A stretch of DNA of 64,000 nt from Rosettibacter sp037481715 (GTDB lineage Bacteria; Bacteroidota; Ignavibacteria; Ignavibacteriales; Melioribacteraceae): contig JBBFLD010000002.1 in assembly GCA_037481715.1 (NCBI GenBank), positions 248,001 to 312,000 of the forward strand, read 5' to 3'. Both the position numbers and the translations under genes were made by a program. Below the pieces are notes generated by a model. That model did no database searches, was not told where the DNA came from, and saw only the letters and a program-made list of their open reading frames with translations. Below, piece by piece: positions 43,064 to 53,218 of the stretch. The number at the start of each line of letters is the position of its first letter. Position 1 is the first letter of the stretch.

Positions 43064-44110
43064 TCAAAAACTAAAAGATAAACCTAAAGAAATTGTATTA
43101 GAGATTTTTGAAACGCCATTTTCTTCAATAAATATTTCTTGATTAGCATTATCTAATCTATATTCAACTCTTAAAGTTAATGCGTCCAGTTTGAATGTTG
43201 GTACAACTGTAAAATTAAAAGTTTTCAGGTCAGTTATTCCAGTTCTTGCACCTTGTTCATCTGAGAAATATTCAGCTCGTAATCCAACATCAAAACCTTC
43301 ACTTAATTTAATTACAGGTTGAATTCCAAAACCCATCCACTTTGTATCTTCATTATTAATTTTTTCCAATCCATAATTAAATTGGAAATTAACAGCAATA
43401 TTTGGGATTAAATTAGTAACACCAGTCAAATCAAATGAATTTCTAGCATCACTCGAGTTGAGTTGTTCAACTCCATATGAGTATGAAATTCCAAATGATA
43501 GCGGTTCCCCTAAATTAATTCCTAAACGAGCTATTATTGTTTTATCCAAGTTATTATCTACAAGTAAATCCCAACCATTAATAACTCCTAATTTAAAATC
43601 TAATTGTGGAGATGGAATAAAATTTATATATCCACCCACATGTGTAAAAGGTTCAGCTAAACCAAAAAGATATCCACGAGAAATTGTTGGATTATATGGT
43701 CCTTCAATTACTTCAATTCCTTCAAATGTTACAAATTTACCAACTGTAAATTTCCATTGGTCATTAAATGAATAAGTTAAATAGGCTTCTTGAAGATCGA
43801 CGGCAACAGGTCCAGCCCCAAGCGCCGATTGATGTAAAACTCCATGAACAGCGGCATCAGTCCCAAAGTCTATTTGTGCATTATAACTTAATTTGTCTGA
43901 AGCATTGCCAGATAATTCTAAATGCAGATTATTGAGAGCTATTTGATTTGCCCTCGAATCATAAGAACGCAGCATATTTGTTTTTCCATTAGCAAAATTG
44001 TAATTATATGTAGTTTCAAAATAACCTGACAAAGAAGGTCCACTATTTTGTGCATTGCTGACAGAATAAAAAAACAGCAATATAATGACTAATGTATAAT
44101 AATTTTTCAT
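43064..44110 (-). CDS. Outer-membrane beta-barrel porin (putative porin-2/OmpL type)
   Basis: 348 residues with a signal peptide (MKNYYTLVIILLFFYSVSNAQ) and a barrel of alternating hydrophobic strands. It starts GYFETTYNYNFANG and ends in the aromatic-terminated strand TISLGLSFSF, an outer-membrane insertion signal. Such porins commonly sit beside amtB and glnB in Bacteroidota and their relatives, where a role in ammonium or amine entry is presumed. Substrate specificity is not visible. Confidence 0.82.
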   Translation of the reverse strand: MKNYYTLVIILLFFYSVSNAQNSGPSLSGYFETTYNYNFANGKTNMLRSYDSRANQIALNNLHLELSGNASDKLSYNAQIDFGTDAAVHGVLHQSALGAGPVAVDLQEAYLTYSFNDQWKFTVGKFVTFEGIEVIEGPYNPTISRGYLFGLAEPFTHVGGYINFIPSPQLDFKLGVINGWDLLVDNNLDKTIIARLGINLGEPLSFGISYSYGVEQLNSSDARNSFDLTGVTNLIPNIAVNFQFNYGLEKINNEDTKWMGFGIQPVIKLSEGFDVGLRAEYFSDEQGARTGITDLKTFNFTVVPTFKLDALTLRVEYRLDNANQEIFIEENGVSKISNTISLGLSFSF

Positions 44111-44127
44111 TTTAATTTCTCCTGATT

Positions 44128-45420
44128 TTACTTTGCTACTTTTTCAAATTCTGGATATGCTTCCATTCCATGCTCACCAATGTCCAAGCCCTCAATTTCT
44201 TCATTAACACTTACTCTTAATCCAATTAATTTCTTAAGTATTATCCAAATTATAAATGATGCAACAAAAGTAAATGCGCCAACGGAAACAACTCCAATTA
44301 ATTGATTAAAAAATAATTTCAGACCACCGCCAAAAAATAAACCATTGCCTGTTGTACCTGGCATTAAGTGGTCTTCTGCAAAAAGTCCAACTGCCAAAGT
44401 ACCAAATACACCATTTACAAGATGAACTGCTAAAGCTCCTACAGGGTCGTCAATTTTCATTTTATCAAAAAATATAACAGCATAAACAACAAGAATTCCT
44501 GCAATTGCTCCAATAATTAAGGAACTCCAAACATTTACATATGCACAGCCAGCTGTAATTGCAACCAAACCAGCGAGGCAGCCATTAATTGTCATACTTA
44601 AATCTGGTTTACCAAGAACAATCCATGCAATTATTGTTGAACTTAAAATACCTGCAATAGCAGCACTATTTGTTGTAATGACAATTCTCGAAATGCTATT
44701 TATGTCTGCAGCCATTGTGCTGCCGGGATTAAATCCAAACCATCCAAGCCACAAAACAAAAACACCAATAGTTGCCGATGTCATATTGTGACCTGGTATA
44801 GGATAGATTTTATTATCACGATATTTATTTAATCTTGGACCTAAAATAATAGCACCGGTTAAAGCAGCCCATCCACCAACGGAATGAACAACAGTTGAAC
44901 CAGCAAAATCCCAGAAACCTAATTTAGCAAGCCATCCGCCTCCCCATATCCAATGGCCTGTAATTGGATAAAGAAAAGCAACTAGAAAAAATGAAAATAT
45001 TATGAAGTCAATATATTTTATTCTTTCTGCTACTGCTCCTGAAACAATTGTTGCTGCTGTTCCAGCAAAGACTAACTGGAAGAAGAATTTTGCAAGTAAA
45101 GGGACCGATGTCCAGCTTATTGCAGAATATACACCTTGATATGCATCGCCTGTGGCTGGACTATTATCAGCTCCACTTAAACCAATTAATCCTTTTAATC
45201 CAATAAAATCATTTCCATCACCAAACATCAAGCCCCAGCCAATTAACCAGAATGCTAAAGATGAAATCGCAAATACTATAAAATTCTTTGAAAGTATATT
45301 TACAGTATTTTTACTTTGTGTGAACCCTGATTCAACAAGTGCAAATCCAAGGTTCATAAAGAACACAAGACATGCTGTGACAAGCACCCAGATTGTGTCA
45401 AGCATTATTTTATATTCCAT
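44128..45420 (-). CDS. amtB: Ammonium transporter (Amt/MEP family)
   Basis: 430-residue, about 11 membrane segments. Pore signatures are seen in FFMNLGFALVESGF, HWIWGGGWLAKLGFWDFAGSTVVHSVGGWAALTGA, LGWFGFNPGST and VHLVNGVFGTLAVGLF, including the twin-histidine positions. The C-terminal tail VSVNEEIEGLDIGEHGMEAYPEF is the P-II-interacting segment. SD AAGGAGGAAATATTTT precedes the ATG. It leads a four-gene unit with porin, glnB and the amidotransferase. Confidence 0.96.
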   Translation of the reverse strand: MEYKIMLDTIWVLVTACLVFFMNLGFALVESGFTQSKNTVNILSKNFIVFAISSLAFWLIGWGLMFGDGNDFIGLKGLIGLSGADNSPATGDAYQGVYSAISWTSVPLLAKFFFQLVFAGTAATIVSGAVAERIKYIDFIIFSFFLVAFLYPITGHWIWGGGWLAKLGFWDFAGSTVVHSVGGWAALTGAIILGPRLNKYRDNKIYPIPGHNMTSATIGVFVLWLGWFGFNPGSTMAADINSISRIVITTNSAAIAGILSSTIIAWIVLGKPDLSMTINGCLAGLVAITAGCAYVNVWSSLIIGAIAGILVVYAVIFFDKMKIDDPVGALAVHLVNGVFGTLAVGLFAEDHLMPGTTGNGLFFGGGLKLFFNQLIGVVSVGAFTFVASFIIWIILKKLIGLRVSVNEEIEGLDIGEHGMEAYPEFEKVAK

Positions 45421-45785
45421 AAAATATTTCCTCCTTGTTTATTTTTTTGGTAAGATGAAATAATTATTTGCATTCAATTAATCCAAAATAATATTGTATG
45501 AAGCCTGTATAAAACCAGTCAATTTTTACTGCAAGAAAGTTGAAAACACTTATCAAACACAAACAAGTTATTTTACACATAAAGTTAACCCTACGATTAT
45601 TTAACATAGTCTTCTTAATAAGTAAGGATAATTTATTGTGATGCCTTAATAATTAATATAATTCTTACATTTAAAAATAATAAATAATATTTAAATGTCA
45701 ATATGCCTTAGTTATATTTTTTTGTAAAGCAAGATTATTTAAGATATATGTAGGAATATTAAAGAAAGGATGGATACTTGCGTTT
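45421..45785. promoter_or_regulatory. Noncoding region upstream of amtB
   Basis: 365 AT-rich bases without a supported gene. It has a strong SD for amtB. A 9-bp inverted repeat, ACATTTAAA (45667-45675) and TTTAAATGT (45690-45698), is present. ATGCCTTA occurs twice (45641-45648 and 45703-45710). A sigma-54 -24/-12 element was looked for and not found (the TTGCA present lacks the GG partner at the right spacing). Confidence 0.35.
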
Positions 45786-48329
45786 TTATCTTCTGCCTGA
45801 GAATAATCCGCGTGATTTGGTAATTTTAATATCCTGCAGTTCTGGAGCTTTCATTCTTAATTCAAATCTGAAACCGCGATAATATCCGAGTGGATTCCAG
45901 ATAAAATTCATCTCCCAGCAATGAAGGTCTCTATATATTGTAATTTGAGGAGTTGTAATTTGTTTTAATTCAAAATCGTAATTTCCTCTTATTGTAAACT
46001 TCCAATTTTTTGTCAAACTGAAACTAAGATTAATTCCAACATTTGAATACTTTGAACTTGTGCTTGGATCAATTTTGCTTATGTTAAAATTGTAACTCAA
46101 ACTTAAACTCCATGGAATGCTGTAAGAAGATTCTAAAGATTCACTTCCTTCTTTTTCTTCTTTCTTTTGAACATTTTTTTTCTTATCACTGAATTGCTCA
46201 CTTGTTAAATTTGATGTGACAGAAAAATTGAAATACGTTAATCGAAATAATCCCTTCCCAGCCGAGATTAAATATTTATTCACTTTTGTTTTATTTTCAT
46301 AATCATAAAAAGTATAACTCGATGAACCATAAAAACTCAATAAATTTCCTACCTGAGTGCGATATATAAGATTCAAATCTGAAAGCTTAAATTCCGATTG
46401 AGCAAAATTATATCCAAGCGATGCGGATAAATTTAGTAATTGAATTTTGTTGCTCTCTGAACTTTTTGATGTATCACTTTTACTTTTTGTAGTTTTGATT
46501 TCAAATACATTTCCAAGAGAAAAATTTAATGATTGTTGTTCCCCGGCATCTGCTCCTCTAAAAATTTCGCTGCTGTATTTATCATATTTTATTTTTTCTC
46601 CTTTTGAATTAGTGTAGTAATCATAGTAACCCCAGAAGTCTTCTGAAAAATCTGGTTTATAGACATAAGAAATTGAAGGCGTTAATGTATGTCTGAATGC
46701 TTCTATTCCAAAAATATTTGGTTGAAATATTCCGTATAACTTTGTATTTGCAGTTACACTTAAATCAAAAGTTCTGACAAAATTAATTTCGTTCAAATCT
46801 TTTGTTATAACAGAATCCTCTTCTGTCACTTCACCCGTAATTGAATTTATTTTTTTAACAACTATATTCTCTTTTTTAATTCTCTTATTATACCATTTTT
46901 CTGTGTAATTAATTCTTGGAGCTACACTGAAATAACCAATTTTTGGAGAAGCATTAATCGATAAATTATGTTGTATCCCCCCACGTATTGTTAAATTGCC
47001 CCCAACTTTATTTCTGTTGTTTGAAAATTGTCCTGTGTAAGTATATCCAATTTGTTCATACCATTTTTGTTTACCTAATAATTGAGAGCTTTCTTTTCTG
47101 AATGGATATGAAATATTTTTAGAAAAAGTAATGTTAGGTAAATTTTCATAAATATCGCCGCTGATTAAATTTTGAGTGCGGCTGTAATTAATAAATAAAT
47201 TATCTCCTGATTCTTCCCATCTTTTTGTAAATGTAGCATTTGAAATTATATTTTGTGAAAGAATATCATAGTAATCTATGCTATTATTTTTTAAATAACT
47301 TGAAGAATAAAATTGAAGATTAACATTTAATTGAGTTGTTGGATTAATTTGTTGATTATGATACCAGGATAAATTCCAGTCATCAACATTTTGCTTATAA
47401 GCTGCAGGGTCATTCGGTTCACCAATTTTAATTTTAGAATAGCCAGCATTAAATGAACCATTAAAATCATATCTCTTAGCATATCTTAAACGAGAACGCA
47501 ATCCATATCCACCTTTTGAATAATAATCTCCTGTAAAAGCAGCATCAAAATAATCACTAATTGCCCAGAAATATCCAAAGTTGTAAAAGTATTGACCGCG
47601 TCTTTCATCTCTGCCATAACTCGGCACAATTATACCACTTCTTCTTCCCCCTTCACTTGGAAAGACTGCAAATGGGATAGGTATTGGGAATGGAACACCA
47701 CTAACATACATAAATATCCATCGAGCAAATACTTTATCTTTTTGAATTACTTTCATTTCACTTGCAGTAAAGTAAGTATGAGGTGTATCTTTTTCGCAGG
47801 TAGTAAACATTCCATGCTGAATGAAATAAATATTTTTATCTACTTTTTTTACTTTTTCTCCTTCATACCTTGAGCCTTGCATTTCATTTTTTGCAAGTGA
47901 TATAAATCCGCGTTGAGTTTTAAAATTATATTTTATTTGATTTCCTTCATAAACTTCTGTCCCTTCTTTCAAAACAGGAGTTTGCTTGATTTTTACTTTT
48001 GCAGTATCAGTTGTATCTGGTAATCCAAAAGCTTCGAGTTCATTTGTGTTGTAGTCAATATTAATTTTGCCACTTTTTAATTCTGTATTCTTGTATTTTA
48101 ATTCACCATTACCATAAATAAACATTTTTTTGTTGCTAACATCAAAAATTATTGAATCTGACGAAGCTGCATATACTACATCATCAACATCAAATTTTTT
48201 TCTTGATTTTGAAGTATCAATTTTTGAAGTATCTTCTGATGCTTTGATGGAATCCGTTTTGAAAAAAATAAATTCATGCGCCGATAATGAAACATTTATT
48301 AACAACAATATGAGAATTAATTTCTTCAT
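45786..48329 (-). CDS. lptD: LptD-like LPS-assembly outer-membrane protein
   Basis: 847 residues. A signal peptide (MKKLILILLLINVSLSAHE) is followed by an OstA-like N-terminal jellyroll (about residues 50-190) with VVYAASSDSIIFDVSNKKMFIYGNG and EVYEGNQIKYNFKTQRGFI. The LptD central signature region GVPFPIPIPFAVFPSEGGRRSGIIVPSYG follows. The rest is a beta-barrel rich in Y/F/W strands. It inserts LPS in the outer leaflet with LptE. This long form fits Bacteroidota and relatives. The gene starts an operon with no close downstream partner. Confidence 0.87.
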   Translation of the reverse strand: MKKLILILLLINVSLSAHEFIFFKTDSIKASEDTSKIDTSKSRKKFDVDDVVYAASSDSIIFDVSNKKMFIYGNGELKYKNTELKSGKINIDYNTNELEAFGLPDTTDTAKVKIKQTPVLKEGTEVYEGNQIKYNFKTQRGFISLAKNEMQGSRYEGEKVKKVDKNIYFIQHGMFTTCEKDTPHTYFTASEMKVIQKDKVFARWIFMYVSGVPFPIPIPFAVFPSEGGRRSGIIVPSYGRDERRGQYFYNFGYFWAISDYFDAAFTGDYYSKGGYGLRSRLRYAKRYDFNGSFNAGYSKIKIGEPNDPAAYKQNVDDWNLSWYHNQQINPTTQLNVNLQFYSSSYLKNNSIDYYDILSQNIISNATFTKRWEESGDNLFINYSRTQNLISGDIYENLPNITFSKNISYPFRKESSQLLGKQKWYEQIGYTYTGQFSNNRNKVGGNLTIRGGIQHNLSINASPKIGYFSVAPRINYTEKWYNKRIKKENIVVKKINSITGEVTEEDSVITKDLNEINFVRTFDLSVTANTKLYGIFQPNIFGIEAFRHTLTPSISYVYKPDFSEDFWGYYDYYTNSKGEKIKYDKYSSEIFRGADAGEQQSLNFSLGNVFEIKTTKSKSDTSKSSESNKIQLLNLSASLGYNFAQSEFKLSDLNLIYRTQVGNLLSFYGSSSYTFYDYENKTKVNKYLISAGKGLFRLTYFNFSVTSNLTSEQFSDKKKNVQKKEEKEGSESLESSYSIPWSLSLSYNFNISKIDPSTSSKYSNVGINLSFSLTKNWKFTIRGNYDFELKQITTPQITIYRDLHCWEMNFIWNPLGYYRGFRFELRMKAPELQDIKITKSRGLFSGRR

Positions 48330-48396
48330 AAAAATTTTTGAGAAATAAAAATGATTTTTTTGTTATAATGCAGCTTAATAATTTGAAACAAAAATT

Positions 48397-49401
48397 TCAG
48401 TCTATGATTTTAGCTCTTTCAATTGATTCCTCAATTTTCTTAATAATCATATCAGCAACTTTCAGTGCTTTGAGTCCATCGGCTCCGGTAATCGGCGGTT
48501 TTGTATCATTCAAAACAGAATTAATAAAAAGCTGCAATTCATATTGCAATGGATTAATATTAATTTGAGATGGACTTTCATAAACTACAGTTTTCTTTTT
48601 ATCTCCAATTCCGATTTCTCCAAGATTAAGATAACCGCCTTTTGGTAAATTGTCTGAAGACAAAAGTCTAATTATTTCTGTATGACCTTCAATAAAATCA
48701 ATCGAGAAATAAGTATCACGTTGAAAGAGTCTCATTTTTCTCATTCGTTTTTGTGATATTCTGCTTGCAGTAACATTTGCAACTGCAAAATTTTCAAATT
48801 CAATTCTTGCATTTGCTATGTCAATGTTGTTTGATACTACAGCAATACCGCTTGCTTTAATATCTTTTATCTCACTTTTAACAAGACTCAAAATTATATC
48901 AATATCATGAATCATTAAATCAAGAACTACAGCTACATCAGTTCCTCTGGTATTAAATTGTGAAAGTCTATCTGATTGAATAAACATCGGATTCAAATCA
49001 TATTTTTCGAGAGCAATTAATGCTGGATTAAATCTTTCGATATGTCCTACCTGCAGTTTAAGATTTTTCTCTTCAGAAATTTTTACAAGTTCTTCTGCTT
49101 CCCAGATATGAACAGTAATCGGTTTCTCGACAAAAACATGTTTGTTAAATTCAAATGCTTTCTTAACCAATTCATAATGTGCACTTGTAGTTGCTACAAT
49201 CACTACAGCTTCTGAATCTTCAAGAATTCGCTCTAGTTCTTGATATTGTTTTACATTAAACTCATCTGCTACATTTTTTGATTTGTTAAAATCTTTGTCA
49301 TAAACTCCGATCAACTCACAGTTATCAATTCCTTTCAATAATTTTACATGAACTTTGCCGAGATGGCCTGTGCCGATTACTCCAATTTTTACTTTGTTCA
49401 T
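48397..49401 (-). CDS. Gfo/Idh/MocA-family NAD(P) oxidoreductase
   Basis: 334 residues. N-terminal Rossmann motif KIGVIGTGHLGKVHVKLL, the catalytic lysine in VFVEKPITVHIWEAEELV and the histidine segment VVLDLMIHDIDIILSL are conserved. The family oxidises or reduces sugars and inositols. Members located next to lipid A or polysaccharide genes often act on UDP-sugars, which would suit the neighbouring lptD, but this is only context. It overlaps the stop of the T9SS plug gene by 4 nt. Confidence 0.85.
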   Translation of the reverse strand: MNKVKIGVIGTGHLGKVHVKLLKGIDNCELIGVYDKDFNKSKNVADEFNVKQYQELERILEDSEAVVIVATTSAHYELVKKAFEFNKHVFVEKPITVHIWEAEELVKISEEKNLKLQVGHIERFNPALIALEKYDLNPMFIQSDRLSQFNTRGTDVAVVLDLMIHDIDIILSLVKSEIKDIKASGIAVVSNNIDIANARIEFENFAVANVTASRISQKRMRKMRLFQRDTYFSIDFIEGHTEIIRLLSSDNLPKGGYLNLGEIGIGDKKKTVVYESPSQININPLQYELQLFINSVLNDTKPPITGADGLKALKVADMIIKKIEESIERAKIID

Positions 49402-50633
49402 AATCCACCACTGTTAATTTTTTTATAACCAATTATTTTATCATACCCGCCTTTTTCCGGAGTTTGATAATAAAGAAATACATGATAATCATTTTCAGTT
49501 TCCCAAAAGTTACCTTCGAGAATATACCAATCTATATTTTTTATTTCGCCATCTGTATTTTCTGCAGTAACATATTGGTAATCATAAACTCCTCTTTTCA
49601 ATTCTATAGTCAAGTTAAGCAAACCATTATCATCAAACATTTCGTAATCTGGCAAAACCTGCCAGTTATTAAAAGCACCTACAAGAAAAATAGAAGCAGT
49701 TAAATTTTCTGGTGGACGAATTCTGAAAGTTACATTCATATATTCTGCATAATCACTTTTATAATTTGTAAGAATTGAACCGCCGTTGTAATCTCTATTT
49801 CTTTTCTTAAAAAAGTTTGAAACTTCTATTCCATCATATTGTGCATTTACATTTTTTTGGTTGAAGCGGTTGATATCTCTCAAATCTGTTTGGCGATATT
49901 CATTGCCAGTCTTAATATTTTTTGCAATAAACAAAAATTTACTGCCACCATTCCATTCGTAATAATTTTGTTCGGTTAATTTTGCTTTATCTATAATGAT
50001 TGGATAAGAAATTTTTTTGTTTTCAATAATTTCTACTTGTTGAATATTTGATTCAAACAAAGTATCTGGTAATGTAAAAGATGTAAAAATTGTAATCGTT
50101 CTTCCTAATGCAGCAATTTCTGGAATTACATTTTCAATTCTATTTTTTGTAATGGAAATATTCATCTTTACTTCAGGAATTACTACAAAAAATTTTCCTT
50201 CTCCATAAATTTTATCCGGGTTTTGTGAATCAACAATAAAAAATTTCCATTTGCCCGAAAAAGGAAAAGTTACATTTTGATTCGGGAATACACCTGCGTA
50301 ATGGTATCTTGCGTCAGTTACACGAAGAGGAAGTTTTTCTAACCATAAATTATATTCAGTATTATAGCCAATGTTAGCCAAAAAAATATTTTCATAAGGA
50401 ATCCAATCTTTATCGCAGAATTTGAAAACAATATTCAAATTAGGAGCATAATCTCCCTGCACATCGAATTCAATAGTTATAGTTTTTTTTGAAGAATCTG
50501 ATTTGTCAATTATCGGGAATGATATTTCACTTAATGAAGAATAAACACGAAGACTTTTTATTACAAAATCATTTGCATCAATTTTTATAAATAAAGCAAA
50601 CAGCAAAGATATAATTAAAAAATTTCTACACAT
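49398..50633 (-). CDS. Type IX secretion plug protein (DUF5103 family)
   Basis: 411 residues with a signal peptide (MCRNFLIISLLFALFIKIDA). The DUF5103 features seen are FVIKSLRVYSSLSEISFPII, SKKTITIEFDVQGDYAPNLNIVFKFCDKDW, FPFSGKWKFFIVD and an E-set-like C-terminal part (SIFLVGAFNNWQVLPDYEMF). In Flavobacterium the Plug protein closes the SprA pore from the periplasmic side. Together with sprA, porX and a sorting-domain protein this supports an active T9SS, although it is 33 kb from sprA. Confidence 0.82.
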   Translation of the reverse strand: MCRNFLIISLLFALFIKIDANDFVIKSLRVYSSLSEISFPIIDKSDSSKKTITIEFDVQGDYAPNLNIVFKFCDKDWIPYENIFLANIGYNTEYNLWLEKLPLRVTDARYHYAGVFPNQNVTFPFSGKWKFFIVDSQNPDKIYGEGKFFVVIPEVKMNISITKNRIENVIPEIAALGRTITIFTSFTLPDTLFESNIQQVEIIENKKISYPIIIDKAKLTEQNYYEWNGGSKFLFIAKNIKTGNEYRQTDLRDINRFNQKNVNAQYDGIEVSNFFKKRNRDYNGGSILTNYKSDYAEYMNVTFRIRPPENLTASIFLVGAFNNWQVLPDYEMFDDNGLLNLTIELKRGVYDYQYVTAENTDGEIKNIDWYILEGNFWETENDYHVFLYYQTPEKGGYDKIIGYKKINSGGL

Positions 50634-50854
50634 TTTATCGAAGTAAATGGTACGAAAATGTTGTAAGTCTGTTCATCTCTTTTAGATTCGAGCAGCAAGC
50701 CGTCATCATAAGCTGCAATCAATTTACCGGTTTTAAAAACAATTTCGTAAAAGGTTGGATGTTCATTTTCGCTTTTTCCATAAACCACACCGTAATTTTC
50801 AAACATAGTTATGTTCAGCATCTTGCCAATAAATTGAGACCAAGCTAATTTCAT
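50615..50854 (-). CDS. Hypothetical small protein upstream of the plug gene
   Basis: 79 residues, no signal peptide or membrane segment, acidic-neutral with mixed beta character (NYGVVYGKSENEHPTFYEIVF, GKLIAAYDDGLLLES). The SD GAGGAAGATT before ATG and a 19-nt overlap with the plug gene argue that it is translated. I do not recognise a family. It could be a small SH3-like or beta-barrel cytosolic factor; no function is assigned. Confidence 0.7.
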   Translation of the reverse strand: MKLAWSQFIGKMLNITMFENYGVVYGKSENEHPTFYEIVFKTGKLIAAYDDGLLLESKRDEQTYNIFVPFTSIKCVEIF

Positions 50855-50959
50855 AATCTTCCTCTTTTAAAAATTGTTATAAATATTTATTCAAAAAGTA
50901 TGGAAAAATGAAATCTTTTCCAATCATTTAGAGAAGAGATTAAAATTGATTAATAAAAA

Positions 50960-50986
50960 AGCACAGAAACATAAAATTTCTGTGCT
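50960..50986 (-). terminator. Intrinsic terminator after the DUF4097 gene
   Basis: AGCACAGAAA (50977-50986 on the minus strand) pairs with TTTCTGTGCT (50960-50969) over 10 bp and is followed by TTTTTTATT. It lies 30 nt after the stop. Confidence 0.8.
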
Positions 50987-51015
50987 CTGTGAATGGTCTT
51001 AATTGATTAAAAAAT

Positions 51016-51933
51016 TTATTTCTCTTTTAATGTAATATCGCCGCCGCTTGTTTTAGCTTCTAATTTTTCTCCACCGCTATTTAAATCAGCAATTAATTTT
51101 TGTTTTGTTAATTTTTTTGTTTTGATATTCGAGAATTCGCATTCAATTTCGCCACCAAATGTTTCAAGAATTGCTGATGCATTTGTGTTAGATGGCAATA
51201 CTAAAAATATATCTCCTCCAGAAGTATTTGCTTTTATTCCATTAAAATTATTATCCAGAGAAATTTTAATATCTCCCCCAGAAGTAACAGCATTTATTTT
51301 CCCTTCTTTTGCATAAATATCAATATCGCCTCCTGATGTATTTACATCAATATTGCCAGAAACATTTTTGCATTCAATATTCCCCCCTGAGGTTGAAGCA
51401 TTAAGACTTCCGGAAGAGTTAATTAATTCAATATCTCCGCCTGAAGTTTTAGCAATTAAATTCCCGGTTAAGTTGTTCAATTTGATATCACCGCCTGAAG
51501 AAGTTAAATTAAATTTACCATTTAAGTTTTCTGCTTCAATATCTCCACCAGAAGTTTCTATGTTTACATTAAAATTTTGTGGAACAAATGCTTCAATTTT
51601 CAAACTCAGTTCGCCCCATAAACCAAAAAATGAACTCATCTTTCTTTTTGCAATTACACGAATCTCACTTCCTGATTTTTCAATCAAGAAATTCATTCTA
51701 TCTTCTGCTCTTTTATTCCCAATTATCATGATGTTAGCTTCATTTTTATCCCAGGATTTTATCTTTACATCTGCTCCCGAAGTTTCAATTGAAATTGTTT
51801 CGCCTTGATTAACAATAAATGATTTTTCTTTTATTAATCTTTTTTCTTCTGCTTGAAGAGTAATGCTCATTACAAATAATGAAGCTATTAAAAGAAAAAA
51901 TGTTTTCCCGAACTTATTTTGTAATTCTTTCAT
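51016..51933 (-). CDS. DUF4097-family secreted beta-repeat protein
   Basis: 305 residues with a signal peptide (MKELQNKFGKTFFLLIASLFVMSITLQA). The rest is a right-handed beta-helix-like array in which TSGGDI or a close variant returns about every 18-20 residues: SSGGDIKLNN, TSGGDIELIN, TSGGNIECKN, TSGGDIDIYA and so on, eight or more times. DUF4097 proteins are widespread and usually of unknown function, sometimes linked to envelope stress. The repeated codons make the DNA visibly repetitive at about 51.2-51.6 kb. It is followed by a terminator. Confidence 0.85.
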   Translation of the reverse strand: MKELQNKFGKTFFLLIASLFVMSITLQAEEKRLIKEKSFIVNQGETISIETSGADVKIKSWDKNEANIMIIGNKRAEDRMNFLIEKSGSEIRVIAKRKMSSFFGLWGELSLKIEAFVPQNFNVNIETSGGDIEAENLNGKFNLTSSGGDIKLNNLTGNLIAKTSGGDIELINSSGSLNASTSGGNIECKNVSGNIDVNTSGGDIDIYAKEGKINAVTSGGDIKISLDNNFNGIKANTSGGDIFLVLPSNTNASAILETFGGEIECEFSNIKTKKLTKQKLIADLNSGGEKLEAKTSGGDITLKEK

Positions 51934-52024
51934 TTCAAATCCTCCATTTTATTCATATCTTTAGACTAACATATTAAAAGAAAGTTACATTTATCACTTG
52001 AAAAACAATTATAAATAAATTCTT

Positions 52025-52825
52025 ATGAGTGCCATAAAATATTTTTTCAATAATCTTTTATTTCTTTTTTTTGTTTTAATGTTAACACTTAATGCTCAGA
52101 ATAAATATAACATATCGCAATTCAGTGATGAATCAATCAAATTCATCAAACAACCTTTAACATGGGAAAAGAAAGACTGGATAAAGCTTGGAGCTGTAAG
52201 TGTTGGAACAATATTAACAATGTATATTGACCAGCCTGTTCGAGATGAGTACTTAATAAACAGAAATTATTATAAAAGTTTTCCAATCGAATTTGGAAGG
52301 AAGTGGGGAGAAATTTATACTACAGTTATTATTGGCGGAGCTTTTGGATTGTATGGTTTAATTGAGGATGATAATTCAACAAAAAGAATTGGATATGAGA
52401 TATTTCAAACAGCATTTTATTCTGGAATTATTACTCAGTTCTTAAAAATTTCACTTGGACGAGCAAGACCTTTTACAAATAATGGTTCTAATTTTTATAA
52501 GCCGTTTACATTATTTAATGATGATTTCCATTCGATGCCATCGGGACATGCAACACTTGCCTTTGCACTTTCAACAATATTGTCAGAAAATACTGATTCA
52601 AAATTTTTGAAAATAGCTGCATACATTCCTGCTGTTTTAACTGCTGTATCAAGAGTTTATCAGGATAATCATTGGACATCTGATGTTCTGCTTGGTGCTG
52701 CTGTTGGATATTTTGTAGGTAACTGGGTGCATAAGATTCATGATTCTAAAGTTATGAATAATGAGAGCATTGAATTTTATAACACTCAAAATTTTCAATG
52801 GATTAGTATAAAAATTATTTTTTAA
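52025..52825 (+). CDS. PAP2-family membrane phosphatase
   Basis: 266-residue membrane protein. The three PAP2 motifs are intact: K-X6-RP in KISLGRARPF, PSGH in SMPSGHATLAFAL, and R-X5-H-X3-D in RVYQDNHWTSDVLLG. Members dephosphorylate phosphatidate, undecaprenyl diphosphate or lipid A. The N-terminal signal anchor is MSAIKYFFNNLLFLFFVLML. Substrate not determinable. It ends 4 nt into the convergent HEAT-like gene. Confidence 0.88.
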   Translation: MSAIKYFFNNLLFLFFVLMLTLNAQNKYNISQFSDESIKFIKQPLTWEKKDWIKLGAVSVGTILTMYIDQPVRDEYLINRNYYKSFPIEFGRKWGEIYTTVIIGGAFGLYGLIEDDNSTKRIGYEIFQTAFYSGIITQFLKISLGRARPFTNNGSNFYKPFTLFNDDFHSMPSGHATLAFALSTILSENTDSKFLKIAAYIPAVLTAVSRVYQDNHWTSDVLLGAAVGYFVGNWVHKIHDSKVMNNESIEFYNTQNFQWISIKIIF

Positions 52826-53205
52826 TTAATAATTTTCTCCTGACTATATTTTAGAATTTCTTTATTAATTTTAATAATATTTTTGATTGCTTCCTCATCA
52901 ATGCTTTCATTTTGTTGATGTGCCTCGTGAACAATTTTCTTAAAGTAATTTTCTAAACTTTCATCTACTTTATCTGAATCTAATACTTTTAATGCTTCTA
53001 TATATAAAGGCTTAAGCCACAACTCTTGTTTGTCTATTTCTTCTTCGATTATTGGTTTTGCTTCCATAATTTTTTTCTCTATTACTTCTTCTATTGCTTT
53101 CATCCTTTCTTCTGTGTCCTTGCTTCTTAATCTTTCTTCTATGCTTTTACTCTGTCCATATAGCGTAAAAGTTAATATTAACATTATGATTACTGTTGTT
53201 CTCAT
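52822..53205 (-). CDS. Small secreted HEAT-like helical protein
   Basis: 127 residues: a signal peptide (MRTTVIIMLILTFTLYGQS), then charged amphipathic helices. Segments such as SKDTEERMKAIEEVIEKKI and LWLKPLYIEALKVLDSDKV fit one to two HEAT-like repeats. No enzymatic motif. It lies 13 nt downstream of the T9SS-sorted gene and belongs to the secreted-protein cassette. Function unknown. Confidence 0.65.
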   Translation of the reverse strand: MRTTVIIMLILTFTLYGQSKSIEERLRSKDTEERMKAIEEVIEKKIMEAKPIIEEEIDKQELWLKPLYIEALKVLDSDKVDESLENYFKKIVHEAHQQNESIDEEAIKNIIKINKEILKYSQEKIIN

Positions 53206-53218
53206 TTTTACCTCTTAT

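Noticed and set aside
45421..45785. Possible sigma-54 promoter before amtB (TTGCA near the end of the region)
   Set aside because: The expected GG at the right distance upstream is absent (TT instead), so the -24 half is not there.
51122..51808. Plus-strand ORFs opposite the DUF4097 gene
   Set aside because: They are the reverse reading of the regular TSGGDI codons and have a repetitive SPPEV pattern; shadow frames.
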